Counted from the first letter of the stretch, positions 41,619-51,708 are shown. The stretch: 64,000 nucleotides of DNA from a candidate division TA06 bacterium 32_111 (GCA_001508335.1 LGFX01000001.1:1-64000), one strand, 5' to 3'. Numbers and translations: made by a program. Notes: generated by a model from the sequence alone, not told the origin.

Positions 41619-43592
41619 ATGAAATATCTATTCTTATTCTTTTCAATCGTTTCACTTTTTAAAGTTTCATTCGGGCTCACAATTTATGATGTTCAATACA
41701 CTGAAAATATTTCTGGAGCATCACCTTATGAGGGTCAAACTGTTACAATCTCCGGAATAGTAACACGAGTTTTTGGAGTCAATGTATATATTCAGGATGA
41801 TACCTTGCCTTGGCATGGAGTATTAATTTACAACCCTCCGACACCTGTTGAGGTTGGTGATTCTGTAATCGTTACCGGTCAAGTTGTTGAATACAATGGG
41901 AAAACTGAAATTTCCAACCCGACCTCCCTTACCGTTCTTGCCAAAAGTGTAAAGGTTCCGGGTCCAGTTCTGGTCAAAACAGGTGAGGCTGGTAAAGAAA
42001 AGTATGAAGGTATGTTTTTACAGGTTGAGAACTGTACCGTTACGCAGATAACATCAGAAAGGGAATGGCAGGTTGATGATGGATCTGGACCGATGATAAT
42101 CTATGAGGATAACTCTTACCCTGTAACTGTTGAAGCTTTGAACGATACTTTTATTTTTATAAGAGGTTGTATGGATGAATACAACGGAAAATTTGAGTTA
42201 AAACCTTATGGTAACGATGACGTTTTAAAAACTATCGATGGGAGTGGATTGGTAAATGTTAATCCAAAATTTTTCAACGATTCATCCTATAACGATATAA
42301 GGGTTGATCTTATTCCAAACGTTGACACGATATATGGAACCATAAAGTATTTAAAACTCGTTTTCAACAAAAGGTTACTTGCAGATTCAATAAAGGTTTT
42401 GTGTGATTCTTCATTTATTTTATTTGATTCCTCTAAAATAACAATCGATACAACATCAACCACAACAACCGTCAACATAAACGATATTCTTTTTAAGGAC
42501 ACTGTAAAGATTTATGTTAAAAATTATTATTTCACAAACAGTGATACTGTAAAACTTTACACCGGAGTTAGTTCATCACAACTTCTACCGGTTTCATCCT
42601 TTTTCATAATGAAGGAAACACCTTTTTCAAATGTTATGAATATCTCGGAAGTTCAGTCAACAAATGATGGTTACAACTCAAAATATGTTAACCAGGTAGT
42701 TTCAGTTAAAGGTGTTGTAAATGGGGCTTCGAATGTTTTTTCTCCAACCGCAACCTCTACAGGATTTTTCATTCAGGATGAAAGTGGTGGAGTAAACATA
42801 TATTCATCATCGGATCCTGCAAATCAAAAATTCAAAGAGGGTGTTGAAGTTATAGTTAGGGGAGTTGTTACAGAATATAACGGTTTAACTGAAATAAAAT
42901 ATTCATCTCCAGATACAGATGTTTATGTGATAAATGATACATTTGCCTATATCCAACCTGAAGAACTTAAAAATTCTCAGGGTATATCAGAGATTGTTGA
43001 AGGAAAACTTTTGAAAGTAGTTTACGGAAAGATCTTAACATATCCTGTTGATGCTGGAACAGGTAAAAATTTCCAGGTTCAGAATGGATACTCTGTTATT
43101 GATGTCAGGATAAACCAGTCAACAGGTCTTTACCAGGATGAAATAATGGATTCTATAGTACCAGGTAAGATAGTTGATGTTGTTGGTATAGGTGGCCAAT
43201 ATGATAGCCAATCACCATACACATCAGGGTATCAACTACTTGTTAGAAAAAAATCTGATATAAATATTTTGAGTTTACCGGAAGATTCGAACACTTCGGT
43301 TTCCCTTTTCCCAAACCCTTTCTCTCCAGATTATGGACAGGTTTTAAGGATAGAGGTAAAAGGATTAAATGAGGAAAGGTTCACACTGAAGGTTTATGAT
43401 ATAAATGGGAAACATGTAAGAACTTTAGGAGAAAACCAACCTGGCTCAGGAATATACCTCTGGGATGGTAAGGATAAAAATGGTGGTTTATGTAATCTAG
43501 GAATATACATTTTAAATGTAACCAGAACAGATAGTAAAGGTTACACCAGTTCTATAACAAAACCTGTTGTTATATCAACAAAATTAAAATGA
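41619..43592 (+). CDS. Secreted double OB-fold protein with FlgD/T9SS-like tail
   Basis: 657 residues. Signal peptide; YhcR-type OB-fold 1 (about 20-190, GQTVTISGIVTRVFGVNVYIQDD, then VEVGDSVIVTGQVVEYNGKTEI); an Ig-like middle; OB-fold 2 (about 340-540, NQVVSVKGVVNGASN, then FKEGVEVIVRGVVTEYNGLTEI); and a C-terminal FlgD-like sandwich from about 557 (VSLFPNPFSPDYG, LKVYDINGKHVRTL, IYLWDGKDKNG). In YhcR such OB-folds bind single-stranded nucleic acid beside nuclease domains; no nuclease domain is visible here. Surface-exported. Confidence 0.7.
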   Translation: MKYLFLFFSIVSLFKVSFGLTIYDVQYTENISGASPYEGQTVTISGIVTRVFGVNVYIQDDTLPWHGVLIYNPPTPVEVGDSVIVTGQVVEYNGKTEISNPTSLTVLAKSVKVPGPVLVKTGEAGKEKYEGMFLQVENCTVTQITSEREWQVDDGSGPMIIYEDNSYPVTVEALNDTFIFIRGCMDEYNGKFELKPYGNDDVLKTIDGSGLVNVNPKFFNDSSYNDIRVDLIPNVDTIYGTIKYLKLVFNKRLLADSIKVLCDSSFILFDSSKITIDTTSTTTTVNINDILFKDTVKIYVKNYYFTNSDTVKLYTGVSSSQLLPVSSFFIMKETPFSNVMNISEVQSTNDGYNSKYVNQVVSVKGVVNGASNVFSPTATSTGFFIQDESGGVNIYSSSDPANQKFKEGVEVIVRGVVTEYNGLTEIKYSSPDTDVYVINDTFAYIQPEELKNSQGISEIVEGKLLKVVYGKILTYPVDAGTGKNFQVQNGYSVIDVRINQSTGLYQDEIMDSIVPGKIVDVVGIGGQYDSQSPYTSGYQLLVRKKSDINILSLPEDSNTSVSLFPNPFSPDYGQVLRIEVKGLNEERFTLKVYDINGKHVRTLGENQPGSGIYLWDGKDKNGGLCNLGIYILNVTRTDSKGYTSSITKPVVISTKLK

Positions 43593-43603
43593 TGAGGTAA
43601 AAA

Positions 43604-44482
43604 ATGAAGAAGATTATTTTAATTTTCATAATTTCTTTTTTAACTTTTATCTATTCTTTCGCTGCTTTTGAATATATACCTGGTAATGTTCAGACGAAAG
43701 GTATGTCCTATGCTACAACCGGTATGTTATCAGGAATAGACAATATTACTGTAAATCCAGCATCAATAATGGGGCTTGAGAAATATCAGGTATCAGTATC
43801 CTACGAAAATCTTTACAGGTTCATACACGCCGCTTCCCTATCGGGAGGATACTTTTCAAATTATGGTAACATCGGCTTAAAGTATTCTGAACTTTTCGTG
43901 ATAGGTGATTATTCTAACGGTGATTCCTTGATAAGTTCGAACACGAGGTTGCAGACTGAAAGGGTTGTCCAGTTAACATACGGTCTTGAATTTAACGATG
44001 TAATATTTCTTGGAACAAATTTGAACTTTCTTTTTATAGAACAGAAGATGGAAGGTGTTGATGCAAACAACAACATATTCTATTCTGCTGATTTTGGAAT
44101 AATAGGTAAGATATATGACAGATGGTTTCTTGGACTTGCAGTTTCAAATTTCACAGATACCTATATCGTTGGTGCAATGAGTAACCAAAGATATTATATA
44201 ACGAGGAAGGTCTCCGCAGGTTTAACCTTCCTGCCTTATCAAAGTTTAACCACAAACTTTGATGTTTCAAAAGTCAGTGGTGAACCCACATCTTTCGGTT
44301 TTTCATTGAAATACCAGATGATAAAGAATTTATTCACAATTTACTCTGGAGTAAGGAATTATCCAACAAATCTTGGGATAGGATTTGAAATGAAGATAAA
44401 GAATATATCGATAGATTATGGTTATACAACCGTTGTAAATCTTCCTTCGAGAAACCATATACAGTTATCCTACTCTTTTTAG
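43604..44482 (+). CDS. PorV/PorQ-like outer-membrane barrel
   Basis: 292 residues with signal peptide. Start PGNVQTKGMSYATTGMLSGIDNITVNPASIMG has the family's G-x-x-x-x-A, then the D-N...NPA core. Beta-strand repeats run to the terminal QLSYSF, a barrel ending. Second of three related barrels in the window, encoded in a row with surface proteins. Confidence 0.75.
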   Translation: MKKIILIFIISFLTFIYSFAAFEYIPGNVQTKGMSYATTGMLSGIDNITVNPASIMGLEKYQVSVSYENLYRFIHAASLSGGYFSNYGNIGLKYSELFVIGDYSNGDSLISSNTRLQTERVVQLTYGLEFNDVIFLGTNLNFLFIEQKMEGVDANNNIFYSADFGIIGKIYDRWFLGLAVSNFTDTYIVGAMSNQRYYITRKVSAGLTFLPYQSLTTNFDVSKVSGEPTSFGFSLKYQMIKNLFTIYSGVRNYPTNLGIGFEMKIKNISIDYGYTTVVNLPSRNHIQLSYSF

Positions 44483-44491
44483 GAGTTTTTT

Positions 44492-46912
44492 ATGAAAAGA
44501 ATATATACTTTTCTTTTAATACTTGCGTTTTTTTCTATATTATTCTCTCAGGATAAGATAGATATAAACAATTCCGATTTGTCTGCACTAGATACCCTCT
44601 TTATTCCTGATGAAGTTATAAACAACATCAAAGTTTATTTGAATAGTCATGGAGAGATTAAATCCATATATGAACTTATGGAAATAGAGGGTGTTGATTA
44701 TGAGATCTTTTCTATATTGAAAGAAAAACTTACAATAAGACCAGATACGAGTATAGATTCAACCTCCATCTATATTCTTAGAATGCAGGATAGATTGGCT
44801 GGTGAGGAAAACCCTTCAAGAGGTGCAATTGACCTATGGGAAAGGTTGCTTGTTGAAAAGTTGAATGTTAACAAGGTTGGTTTTGAAGAACTTTCACAGA
44901 TATATGGTGTGAGGCTAACAGATGTTGAAGCTATAATGCAGGGTAAAAAATCGAGAACGTACAGGTATCTATCAGATCTTAGAAGGACCCCAAACCTCAC
45001 CTACTATGCCTACTCTAATTTAAGAAACTATGTTACTTTCAAAGATGAAAAGAGAAGTTTTTTTGATCTTTCAGGTTATGTAAGAACAAAGATGAAATAC
45101 TCAAACGATGATAGTTATGGTTACTCATCCTTTTCAGCACTTGCGAACGAACTATCATACAGGTTGACTCAACTTGAGGTTATAAATCCTGATTCGGTAA
45201 ATTTGAGAAATACTCTTTTGAAAGCGGGGTACACTTCAGAGGAGGTTGATTCTTTGAAAAGTAGAATCGAAAGTGAGTACTCACAACTACAGAAAAGGGA
45301 GATAGGTTCAAACCTTTATAATAAGATAATTCTAAATGTCGGCAACAATCTTTCTTTTGGGACTTTGTTTTCAGATTATTCAACCATTGGAGAAAGAAAT
45401 TTTAAAGGATATTTCCAGGTAAGGAATATTCCTTTTATCAAAAATTTGATATTTGGGAATTATAGGGTAACCTTGAATGATGGTTTAATCTTCGATAACA
45501 CTGATGAGAAGAGTTCAAGGACATATGATAGGAGTTCAGGACTTTTCGTTGATCTGAACGAATCTTTCGCGAACAACCTTTTCGGTGTAGCTTTGGAGGG
45601 AAATGTAAAAAGGTTGTACTATATTTTGTTTTTGTCCCAGATGAAAAGGGATGGAATTTTAAACAGAGATTCAACCGTAAATCTACCTTTTCTAACTAAA
45701 ACGTATATAGATGAGTTTACGGATGTTTATGGTGAAAAAACTTTTGGAGGTAAAATCGCTTTGAATATAGGAGGAATTTTTAACCTACCACTTGTAACGC
45801 AGATAGGTTTTTCAGGTTTTAACTCTATGTTTGACAGAAATTTCAGACAGGATAGTTTAACCTTAGACATACCTTTCGATAAGGACAACCTAAAAATACC
45901 TGTCTATCTTAACGAATTTTCAAATGATAGGTTGAATGTTTACGGGATTAACTTTCAAACAGCTTACAAAAATATTTTTCTACAGGGAGAGTTCGCTTTA
46001 CAGGATAAAAGTAGAGCTTATGTGATTAAAAGTGGTTTGGTTTACAGTGATTTTTATTTCGTAGGCCTTTTAAGAAGGTACGATGTTGGTTATTCAAACT
46101 TTTATTCTAGACCTTTCTATGAACAGTCGAGATACGATGATACAGAGTTTGAAAAAACCTATAGACTCATAGATCCACTTTTCACATACATACTCGATGA
46201 CCCTAGGCCAAGACCTGAAGAGGGTATATATCTTGAAACAAGGTACAGGATACTATCAAATTTAACACTCAACTACACTTACCTTGATATATGGAGAACT
46301 CTCGATTATAACCTTCTCAACTATAGGTTCCAAACCGAAATCGAGTTAAGACCCGTATTCCCTGTTAGAATAAGGTTGAAGCATAAAATACAGGAGAAAA
46401 ATATATACAAAAATATAGTTTCAACGAACTCTGTTACCAACGAAACAACTTTGAGAATCTTCACACTTCTTTCAAACAACGATTACCTTAATTTTGAAGC
46501 AAGGTATGGAATGGTTAGACTGACAACTGGAGGAAACACTGATAACAGTTTCATAGATGGTTCATTTGTAAACCTTTCCTATGAAAAGAGAATAACGGAT
46601 TACTTCTCAGTTCTTGGTGGTTTTGCTACATGGAATACAGATGGTATGAGTCAATGGATACTTGAGGATAATGGGATAGATTTTCTTTATGGAAAGGGTG
46701 ACAAGATGTATTTGAGTTTTGTCGATAGGGTATCCGATCTTCTTTCCATGAGGATGAAACTCTCATTAAAAAATCAGGAGACCACATTTTCAGGTATATC
46801 GTTTTATAATGACAAATACCGTTACATAGACTCAGATTTTCAGGTTATCTCGGATTTCGATGAATACAAAAATCTTATAGGTATATCATGTCAGGTAGAT
46901 ATCAGATGGTAG
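44492..46912 (+). CDS. Helix-hairpin-helix protein with large beta-barrel-like body
   Basis: 806 residues. Signal peptide, then ComEA-like helix-hairpin-helix units: IDINNSDLSALDTLF near 23 and LNVNKVGFEELSQIYGV near 122, which in ComEA bind DNA backbone. From about 200 the sequence is beta-strand rich with many aromatic girdle residues (NLTLNYTYLDIW, RYGMVRLTTGG) and ends in QVDIRW, as outer-membrane barrels do. An outer-membrane DNA-contacting protein is a reasonable inference. Unknown exact family. Confidence 0.65.
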   Translation: MKRIYTFLLILAFFSILFSQDKIDINNSDLSALDTLFIPDEVINNIKVYLNSHGEIKSIYELMEIEGVDYEIFSILKEKLTIRPDTSIDSTSIYILRMQDRLAGEENPSRGAIDLWERLLVEKLNVNKVGFEELSQIYGVRLTDVEAIMQGKKSRTYRYLSDLRRTPNLTYYAYSNLRNYVTFKDEKRSFFDLSGYVRTKMKYSNDDSYGYSSFSALANELSYRLTQLEVINPDSVNLRNTLLKAGYTSEEVDSLKSRIESEYSQLQKREIGSNLYNKIILNVGNNLSFGTLFSDYSTIGERNFKGYFQVRNIPFIKNLIFGNYRVTLNDGLIFDNTDEKSSRTYDRSSGLFVDLNESFANNLFGVALEGNVKRLYYILFLSQMKRDGILNRDSTVNLPFLTKTYIDEFTDVYGEKTFGGKIALNIGGIFNLPLVTQIGFSGFNSMFDRNFRQDSLTLDIPFDKDNLKIPVYLNEFSNDRLNVYGINFQTAYKNIFLQGEFALQDKSRAYVIKSGLVYSDFYFVGLLRRYDVGYSNFYSRPFYEQSRYDDTEFEKTYRLIDPLFTYILDDPRPRPEEGIYLETRYRILSNLTLNYTYLDIWRTLDYNLLNYRFQTEIELRPVFPVRIRLKHKIQEKNIYKNIVSTNSVTNETTLRIFTLLSNNDYLNFEARYGMVRLTTGGNTDNSFIDGSFVNLSYEKRITDYFSVLGGFATWNTDGMSQWILEDNGIDFLYGKGDKMYLSFVDRVSDLLSMRMKLSLKNQETTFSGISFYNDKYRYIDSDFQVISDFDEYKNLIGISCQVDIRW

Positions 46913-46920
46913 GAGGAAAA

Positions 46921-48081
46921 ATGAAAAAGTTTTTTTATATTGTTTTAATCTTTCTTTTCTCTTTAACTCTTTTCCCTTACACTTCACTTTACAGAAGTGG
47001 ACTTGGAGATTTTAATACATCCCTTTTCAGTAAAGGCGCAGCGTTAGGTAACAATGACTTCTTTTTCAACCCTCTCGTTAACCCAACCGTTGAATGCAAA
47101 ACCCAAAACTATTTTGTCGCTCTCGGATTCTATGGAATCCAGACAAGGGAAACGAGGTCTAAATATATTTTCGATTCCTATGAAAACAGTGTTGCAAAAA
47201 AGAATGTTTATGATAACAATTTCCTTTATGGCGAACCTGCATACATCTTAGGTTATATGCCTGTATCCAACTTCGGTTTGTACATAGGTTATGAAAATTA
47301 CATAAACAACGATTATACATACAGGCAGATATACAGAAACGATAATTATGTTCTTTTATACGATGAGAGTCAGATCAGGATTGGGAATGTGAATACATAT
47401 TTTTTGACTTTGAATTACAAGATTTTAGGTTTTACCCTTGGAACAAACTTTTCAATTATGCAGGGTGACGGTTCAGATGATTATTCAAAACTTTTCATTG
47501 ATCCTTCATACATTGATTCAACCTATTCAGCGAAAGAGAATTATTCTGGAATAAGAGGTAATTTTGGCCTATCATACAATTATAAAGATAATCTTATCCT
47601 TTCATTAGTTTACAACATCAGAACATACCTTACAGTAGACAGGGTTACAGATATTATAGCGTCAGATACCAACCTTTTGACTGAAACTTCCTATTACATA
47701 ATTCCAAATATATTCTCCTTTGGAATAGAGTACAGGGCAAAAAATGTCGCACCAGCAATCTTTTACTCTTCGATAACCTATGAGAGATGGAGTGAATTGA
47801 ATGGTGAATTTATCGATTATAATGATCTTATAAAATACAATATTGGAGTTTTACATCAACTCAACAAAAATATAGATATGATGTACGGTTTTATGTATGA
47901 ACCTTACAGAAAGGACAACAGGTTGGTTGATATTGGTTTTACAACAGGTTTAACTTACAAAATCGGTATGACGGATTTTACGATTGCTCTAAACTACAGG
48001 AATGTTAACTATGAGAAGGAAGAAGTTTACTATACGGATAGGGTTATAAAGTTGGTTGGTGATGTTTCTATAAAATTTTAG
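46921..48081 (+). CDS. PorV-like outer-membrane barrel, third copy
   Basis: 386 residues from the ATG at 46921, preceded by AGGAGG; an in-frame start 33 bases earlier lies inside the previous gene. Signal peptide, then GLGDFNTSLFSKGAALGNNDFFFNPLVNP, a loose PorV-type start, and beta strands with aromatic ends (FSFGIEYRA, VGDVSIKF). Continues the surface block. Confidence 0.6.
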   Translation: MKKFFYIVLIFLFSLTLFPYTSLYRSGLGDFNTSLFSKGAALGNNDFFFNPLVNPTVECKTQNYFVALGFYGIQTRETRSKYIFDSYENSVAKKNVYDNNFLYGEPAYILGYMPVSNFGLYIGYENYINNDYTYRQIYRNDNYVLLYDESQIRIGNVNTYFLTLNYKILGFTLGTNFSIMQGDGSDDYSKLFIDPSYIDSTYSAKENYSGIRGNFGLSYNYKDNLILSLVYNIRTYLTVDRVTDIIASDTNLLTETSYYIIPNIFSFGIEYRAKNVAPAIFYSSITYERWSELNGEFIDYNDLIKYNIGVLHQLNKNIDMMYGFMYEPYRKDNRLVDIGFTTGLTYKIGMTDFTIALNYRNVNYEKEEVYYTDRVIKLVGDVSIKF

Positions 48082-48097
48082 GAGAATTGGGAGTATT

Positions 48098-48673
48098 ATG
48101 AAAAAGATATTTTTAACATTTTTCATCTTTATTATTTTTCTCTCTCTAATTTCGGAAGAGGAGATAGGTTTACTTCCTGTTGAGGGAGTTCTACCTATGA
48201 ACAACAGGGATTACACTCCAACTCTGATAAAACTTTTTAACAATGCTCAGAAAACTATACATGCTGTTATTTATCAGGCTGGCTATTACCCAGATTATTC
48301 TGAAGGTGAACCTACAGAACTTCAGAATAGTTTGATAGATGCTGCAAAAAGAGGAGTTAAGGTTGTTTTACTTGTTGACCAGTCATCATGGAATCCATCC
48401 CTTTCAATAAAAAATGAAGAGTATGCAAAATATATGAGAGAGTTCGGTGTAGAGGTTTACTTCGATATGCCAGATATAACAACACATGCTAAATTTGTTG
48501 TAATTGATTCTTCAATAACTGTTGTTGGTTCGACTAACTGGAGTTTCTATGCTCTAGCAAAAAATAACGAATGTGCCGTTGCATTGAAATCAAAAGAGAT
48601 ATCGCTAAAGTATGAGAATTTTTTTGAAAAGATTTACATTTTCAGATCTGACACTTTAACAATAACACCTTAG
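48098..48673 (+). CDS. Secreted PLD-type (HKD) nuclease-like protein, copy 1
   Basis: 191 residues with signal peptide. One HKD motif: HAKFVVIDSSITVVGSTNW near 131 (H-x-K-x4-D with the following G-S-x-N). A single-HKD protein works as a dimer, like the Nuc endonuclease from Salmonella. VKVVLLVDQSSWNP near 88 is the strand before the insert. Extracytoplasmic. The second copy follows 8 bases later. Confidence 0.8.
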   Translation: MKKIFLTFFIFIIFLSLISEEEIGLLPVEGVLPMNNRDYTPTLIKLFNNAQKTIHAVIYQAGYYPDYSEGEPTELQNSLIDAAKRGVKVVLLVDQSSWNPSLSIKNEEYAKYMREFGVEVYFDMPDITTHAKFVVIDSSITVVGSTNWSFYALAKNNECAVALKSKEISLKYENFFEKIYIFRSDTLTITP

Positions 48674-48681
48674 GAGTTAAT

Positions 48682-49251
48682 ATGAAAAAACAATTTTTTC
48701 TTATTTTCTTTTTGTTAACCTTCGAATTTGTTCTTTCGGATAGTTTGAATTTTCTACCGGCGGATGGTGCTTTTACTATGAACAACAGAGAGTACCCAAA
48801 AAACCTTATAAAACTAATAAAAAATTCAACGAAAAGTGTTCATATAATGATGCTTGAAGGTGGTTATTATCCTGAAAGAGAAGAGGGAGTGAACCAGAAA
48901 ATTTATGAATCCCTTTTTGAAGCAGTAAGAAGGGGAGTTGATGTCAAAATAATACTCGATCAATCAGGTTTCAATCCGAATCAAAGCATACGGAACAAAG
49001 AACTTGGGGATTTTTTAAAAAGTGGTGGAGTGAAGGTTTACTACGACGATCCTGAAGCAACCCTTCATGCAAAAACAATTATAATAGATTCTATCTTCGT
49101 GATAGTTGGTTCAACAAACTGGAGTTACCATGCATTGGATAAAAACAATGAAGCTTCAGTTTTGATAAAATCTGATACCTTAGGTAAAATCTATGAGAGT
49201 TATTTCACAGAGATACTTGAAAAATCTGTTGACAGAATAACAGTTTTCTAA
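48682..49251 (+). CDS. Secreted PLD-type (HKD) nuclease-like protein, copy 2
   Basis: 189 residues with signal peptide. HAKTIIIDSIFVIVGSTNWSYHALDKNNEA near 131 is the HKD plus GSTNW motif; VKIILDQSGFNPNQSIRN near 87 parallels copy 1. The two are clear tandem duplicates sharing layout and length; they could form a heterodimer. Confidence 0.8.
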   Translation: MKKQFFLIFFLLTFEFVLSDSLNFLPADGAFTMNNREYPKNLIKLIKNSTKSVHIMMLEGGYYPEREEGVNQKIYESLFEAVRRGVDVKIILDQSGFNPNQSIRNKELGDFLKSGGVKVYYDDPEATLHAKTIIIDSIFVIVGSTNWSYHALDKNNEASVLIKSDTLGKIYESYFTEILEKSVDRITVF

Positions 49252-49260
49252 GGGGTGAAA

Positions 49261-50169
49261 ATGAAAAAGATTTTTTACTTTTTATTAATTTTTCTTTCTT
49301 TTATTTTAACTTTTTCAAAAGAGATAGTTATATTACACACTAACGATATAAGGAATGTTCTTGAAAGAAGGGAGGCAACTTTCATAAATCCAAACTTTCC
49401 ACCAGTTCTCGGTGGAATATATTCACTTTCAACCGCTGTAAAGTATGAAAGGGAATTAGCGGAAAAAAGAGGACAGATTTTTTTACTTTTCGATTCAGGT
49501 AATTTCGTTTACAAATCTGTGGATTTGGATTCTGTTGATTTTGTTAAGCCATCCTTGTACTTTAACTATATAGGTTACGATGTTGTAAATATTGGTGTTG
49601 ATGAAATAATAGCGGGACCTAAATTTTTAAAAGAAGGATACAATTTGTTTAAACCAAAAATGATTTCATCCAACCTAACTATTTTGGATTCTGATATTCA
49701 ACCACAAAAGTATGTTATAATAGAAAAAGAGGGAATAAAGATAGGAATCTTTGGATTGGTAACAGAGTATGCCATATTGAATATGGATGAAGAGGTGGCG
49801 AAAAATTACATTATTGAAAAAGAGATTGAGAAAACTAAAGAGGTTGTTGATGTGTTGAAAAAAAATAGATGTTCAATTATAATAGGTATTACATCTGTTG
49901 GGCTTGAGCATGATAGGGTAATTGCGGAAAACGTTGAAGGAATAGATATTATATTTGGTGGATTCGAAGGGGTTGGTTTAAGAAATGCTATCGAAACACC
50001 TTTAAACCATACAATAATTATGAAAGGATATGGGGAACTTTCAAGTTTTGATAAACTGATCCTTAAAGTGGATGATTTTGGAAGGATAATAGATTACGAA
50101 TCTGAAGTAGTCACACTTTTTGAAGAGAGATACCCTTCAGATTTAGAACTCGAAAAAATTTTAAAATAG
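49261..50169 (+). CDS. 5'-nucleotidase/metallophosphatase-like, degenerate metal site
   Basis: 302 residues from the ATG at 49261 (a GTG six bases upstream is less likely). Signal peptide, then IVILHTNDIRNVLERR where active enzymes have HTNDxHG, FDSGN where they have DxGD, and NIGVDE in place of GNHEFD. The late GLVTEYAILNMD and ITSVGLEHDRVIAENVEGIDIIFGG match the 5'-nucleotidase fold, but the catalytic Asn-His is lost. It lacks the C-terminal 5'-nucleotidase domain. Probably binds nucleotide or has another role. Confidence 0.65.
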   Translation: MKKIFYFLLIFLSFILTFSKEIVILHTNDIRNVLERREATFINPNFPPVLGGIYSLSTAVKYERELAEKRGQIFLLFDSGNFVYKSVDLDSVDFVKPSLYFNYIGYDVVNIGVDEIIAGPKFLKEGYNLFKPKMISSNLTILDSDIQPQKYVIIEKEGIKIGIFGLVTEYAILNMDEEVAKNYIIEKEIEKTKEVVDVLKKNRCSIIIGITSVGLEHDRVIAENVEGIDIIFGGFEGVGLRNAIETPLNHTIIMKGYGELSSFDKLILKVDDFGRIIDYESEVVTLFEERYPSDLELEKILK

Positions 50170-50181
50170 ATTGGAGGTTTT

Positions 50182-51678
50182 ATGACTCAAAAATTTAAAA
50201 ATTATATCAACGGAGAATGGGTTGATTCCGTTACAAAAGAAACTTTCGAAAGCAGAATGCCTGCAGATTGGAGTAAAGTGATAGGTGTTTTCCCTAAATC
50301 GAATAAAGAGGATGTTGACCTTGCGGTTAAAGCTGCTAAGGAAGCGTTTAAAAGTTGGAAAAAGGTCCCTGCAGCTAAGAGGGGAGAGTTGTTAGGAAAG
50401 GTTGGCGATATAATGGTAAAAAGAAAAGAGGAATTAGCCAGGCTTATGACGGAGGAGATGGGAAAGATAATGAAGGAAGCGAGAGGTGATACCCAAGAAG
50501 GTATAGATACAGCATACTACGCTTTCGGTGAAGGAAGAAGATTTTTTGGAAGAACATCCCCATCGGAGTTACCCAACAAGGTGGCTATAACATTTTTAAG
50601 ACCAATCGGTGTTGCCGGTCTTATAACTCCATGGAATTTTCCTATCGCTATACCAACTTGGAAAATGTTTCCCGCATTACTTTCAGGAAACACCGTAGTT
50701 TTAAAACCAGCATCTGATACACCTGCTCTTGCAACAAAACTGGTAGAGATAATGGAAGAGGCAGGATTTCCAAAAGGTGTTGTGAACCTTGTCCATGGAC
50801 CAGGTGGTTCGGTCGGTAATGCTATTCTTGAACATAATGATGTTGGAGTGGTGTCCTTTACCGGTTCATCTGAGGTTGGAAGACATATAGCATCGGTTTG
50901 TGGAAGGACTTTGAAAAAAGTTTCTCTTGAACTTGGTGGTAAGAATGCTCAGATAGTTATGGATGATGCTGATATTGATCTTGCTTTAGACGGTGTCCTT
51001 TTCGGTGCATTCGGAACCGCTGGACAGAGATGTACTGCTACATCGAGGTTAATACTTCATGAAAAAATTTATGATCTTTTCATTGAAAAACTTGTAAAAA
51101 GAACCGAAGATTTGAAACTTGGTTACCCATGGGATGAGAGTATAGATGTTGGACCGGTAATCAACGAGGCTTCTATGAAAAAGATATTGGAATATGTTAA
51201 GATTGGAAAGGAAGAGGGAGCGAAACTTGTAACAGGTGGTTATAGGTATGAGGAAGGTGTTTGCAAGAATGGATGGTTCGTAAAACCTACTATTTTTGTT
51301 GATGTTAAACCTAAAATGAGAATCGAGCAGGAAGAGATATTCGGACCGGTTCTATCAGTTATCAAAGTAAATAGTTTTGAAGAATCTATAGATGTTTTAA
51401 ACGATGTGGAATACGGACTCTCAAGTTCAATTTACACTAAAAATGTTAACCTCGCTTTTAAAGCTATTGAAGATATTGATACTGGAATAACTTACGTTAA
51501 CGGTCCAACTATAGGTGCAGAGTGTCATCTACCCTTTGGTGGAACAAAGAATACAGGAAACGGGCATAGAGAGGGTGGTTGGACAGTTTATGAAATATTC
51601 ACAGAACAGAAAACTGTTTACATAGATTACTCCGGTAAACTGCAAAAAGCACAGATAGATATTAGTATTGAAAAGTGA
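50182..51678 (+). CDS. NAD(P)-dependent aldehyde dehydrogenase
   Basis: 498 residues, full length. PWNFPIAIPTWKMFPALLSGNTVVLKPA near 155 and FTGSSEVGRHIA near 231 bind the cofactor; LELGGKNAQIV near 252 has the general base Glu and GTAGQRCTATSR near 281 the catalytic Cys. Oxidises an aldehyde to the acid. Resembles the group that includes piperidine-6-carboxylate and GapN-like enzymes; substrate not decided. Followed by a terminator. Confidence 0.9.
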   Translation: MTQKFKNYINGEWVDSVTKETFESRMPADWSKVIGVFPKSNKEDVDLAVKAAKEAFKSWKKVPAAKRGELLGKVGDIMVKRKEELARLMTEEMGKIMKEARGDTQEGIDTAYYAFGEGRRFFGRTSPSELPNKVAITFLRPIGVAGLITPWNFPIAIPTWKMFPALLSGNTVVLKPASDTPALATKLVEIMEEAGFPKGVVNLVHGPGGSVGNAILEHNDVGVVSFTGSSEVGRHIASVCGRTLKKVSLELGGKNAQIVMDDADIDLALDGVLFGAFGTAGQRCTATSRLILHEKIYDLFIEKLVKRTEDLKLGYPWDESIDVGPVINEASMKKILEYVKIGKEEGAKLVTGGYRYEEGVCKNGWFVKPTIFVDVKPKMRIEQEEIFGPVLSVIKVNSFEESIDVLNDVEYGLSSSIYTKNVNLAFKAIEDIDTGITYVNGPTIGAECHLPFGGTKNTGNGHREGGWTVYEIFTEQKTVYIDYSGKLQKAQIDISIEK

Positions 51679-51682
51679 AAGT

Positions 51683-51708
51683 AAAGGGGGGAGTTTTCCC
51701 CCTTTTTT
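51683..51708 (+). terminator. Intrinsic terminator after the aldehyde dehydrogenase gene
   Basis: AAAGGGGG paired with CCCCCTTT around a short loop, followed by T-run (51701-51708). Strong G-C stem, ends the operon. Confidence 0.85.
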
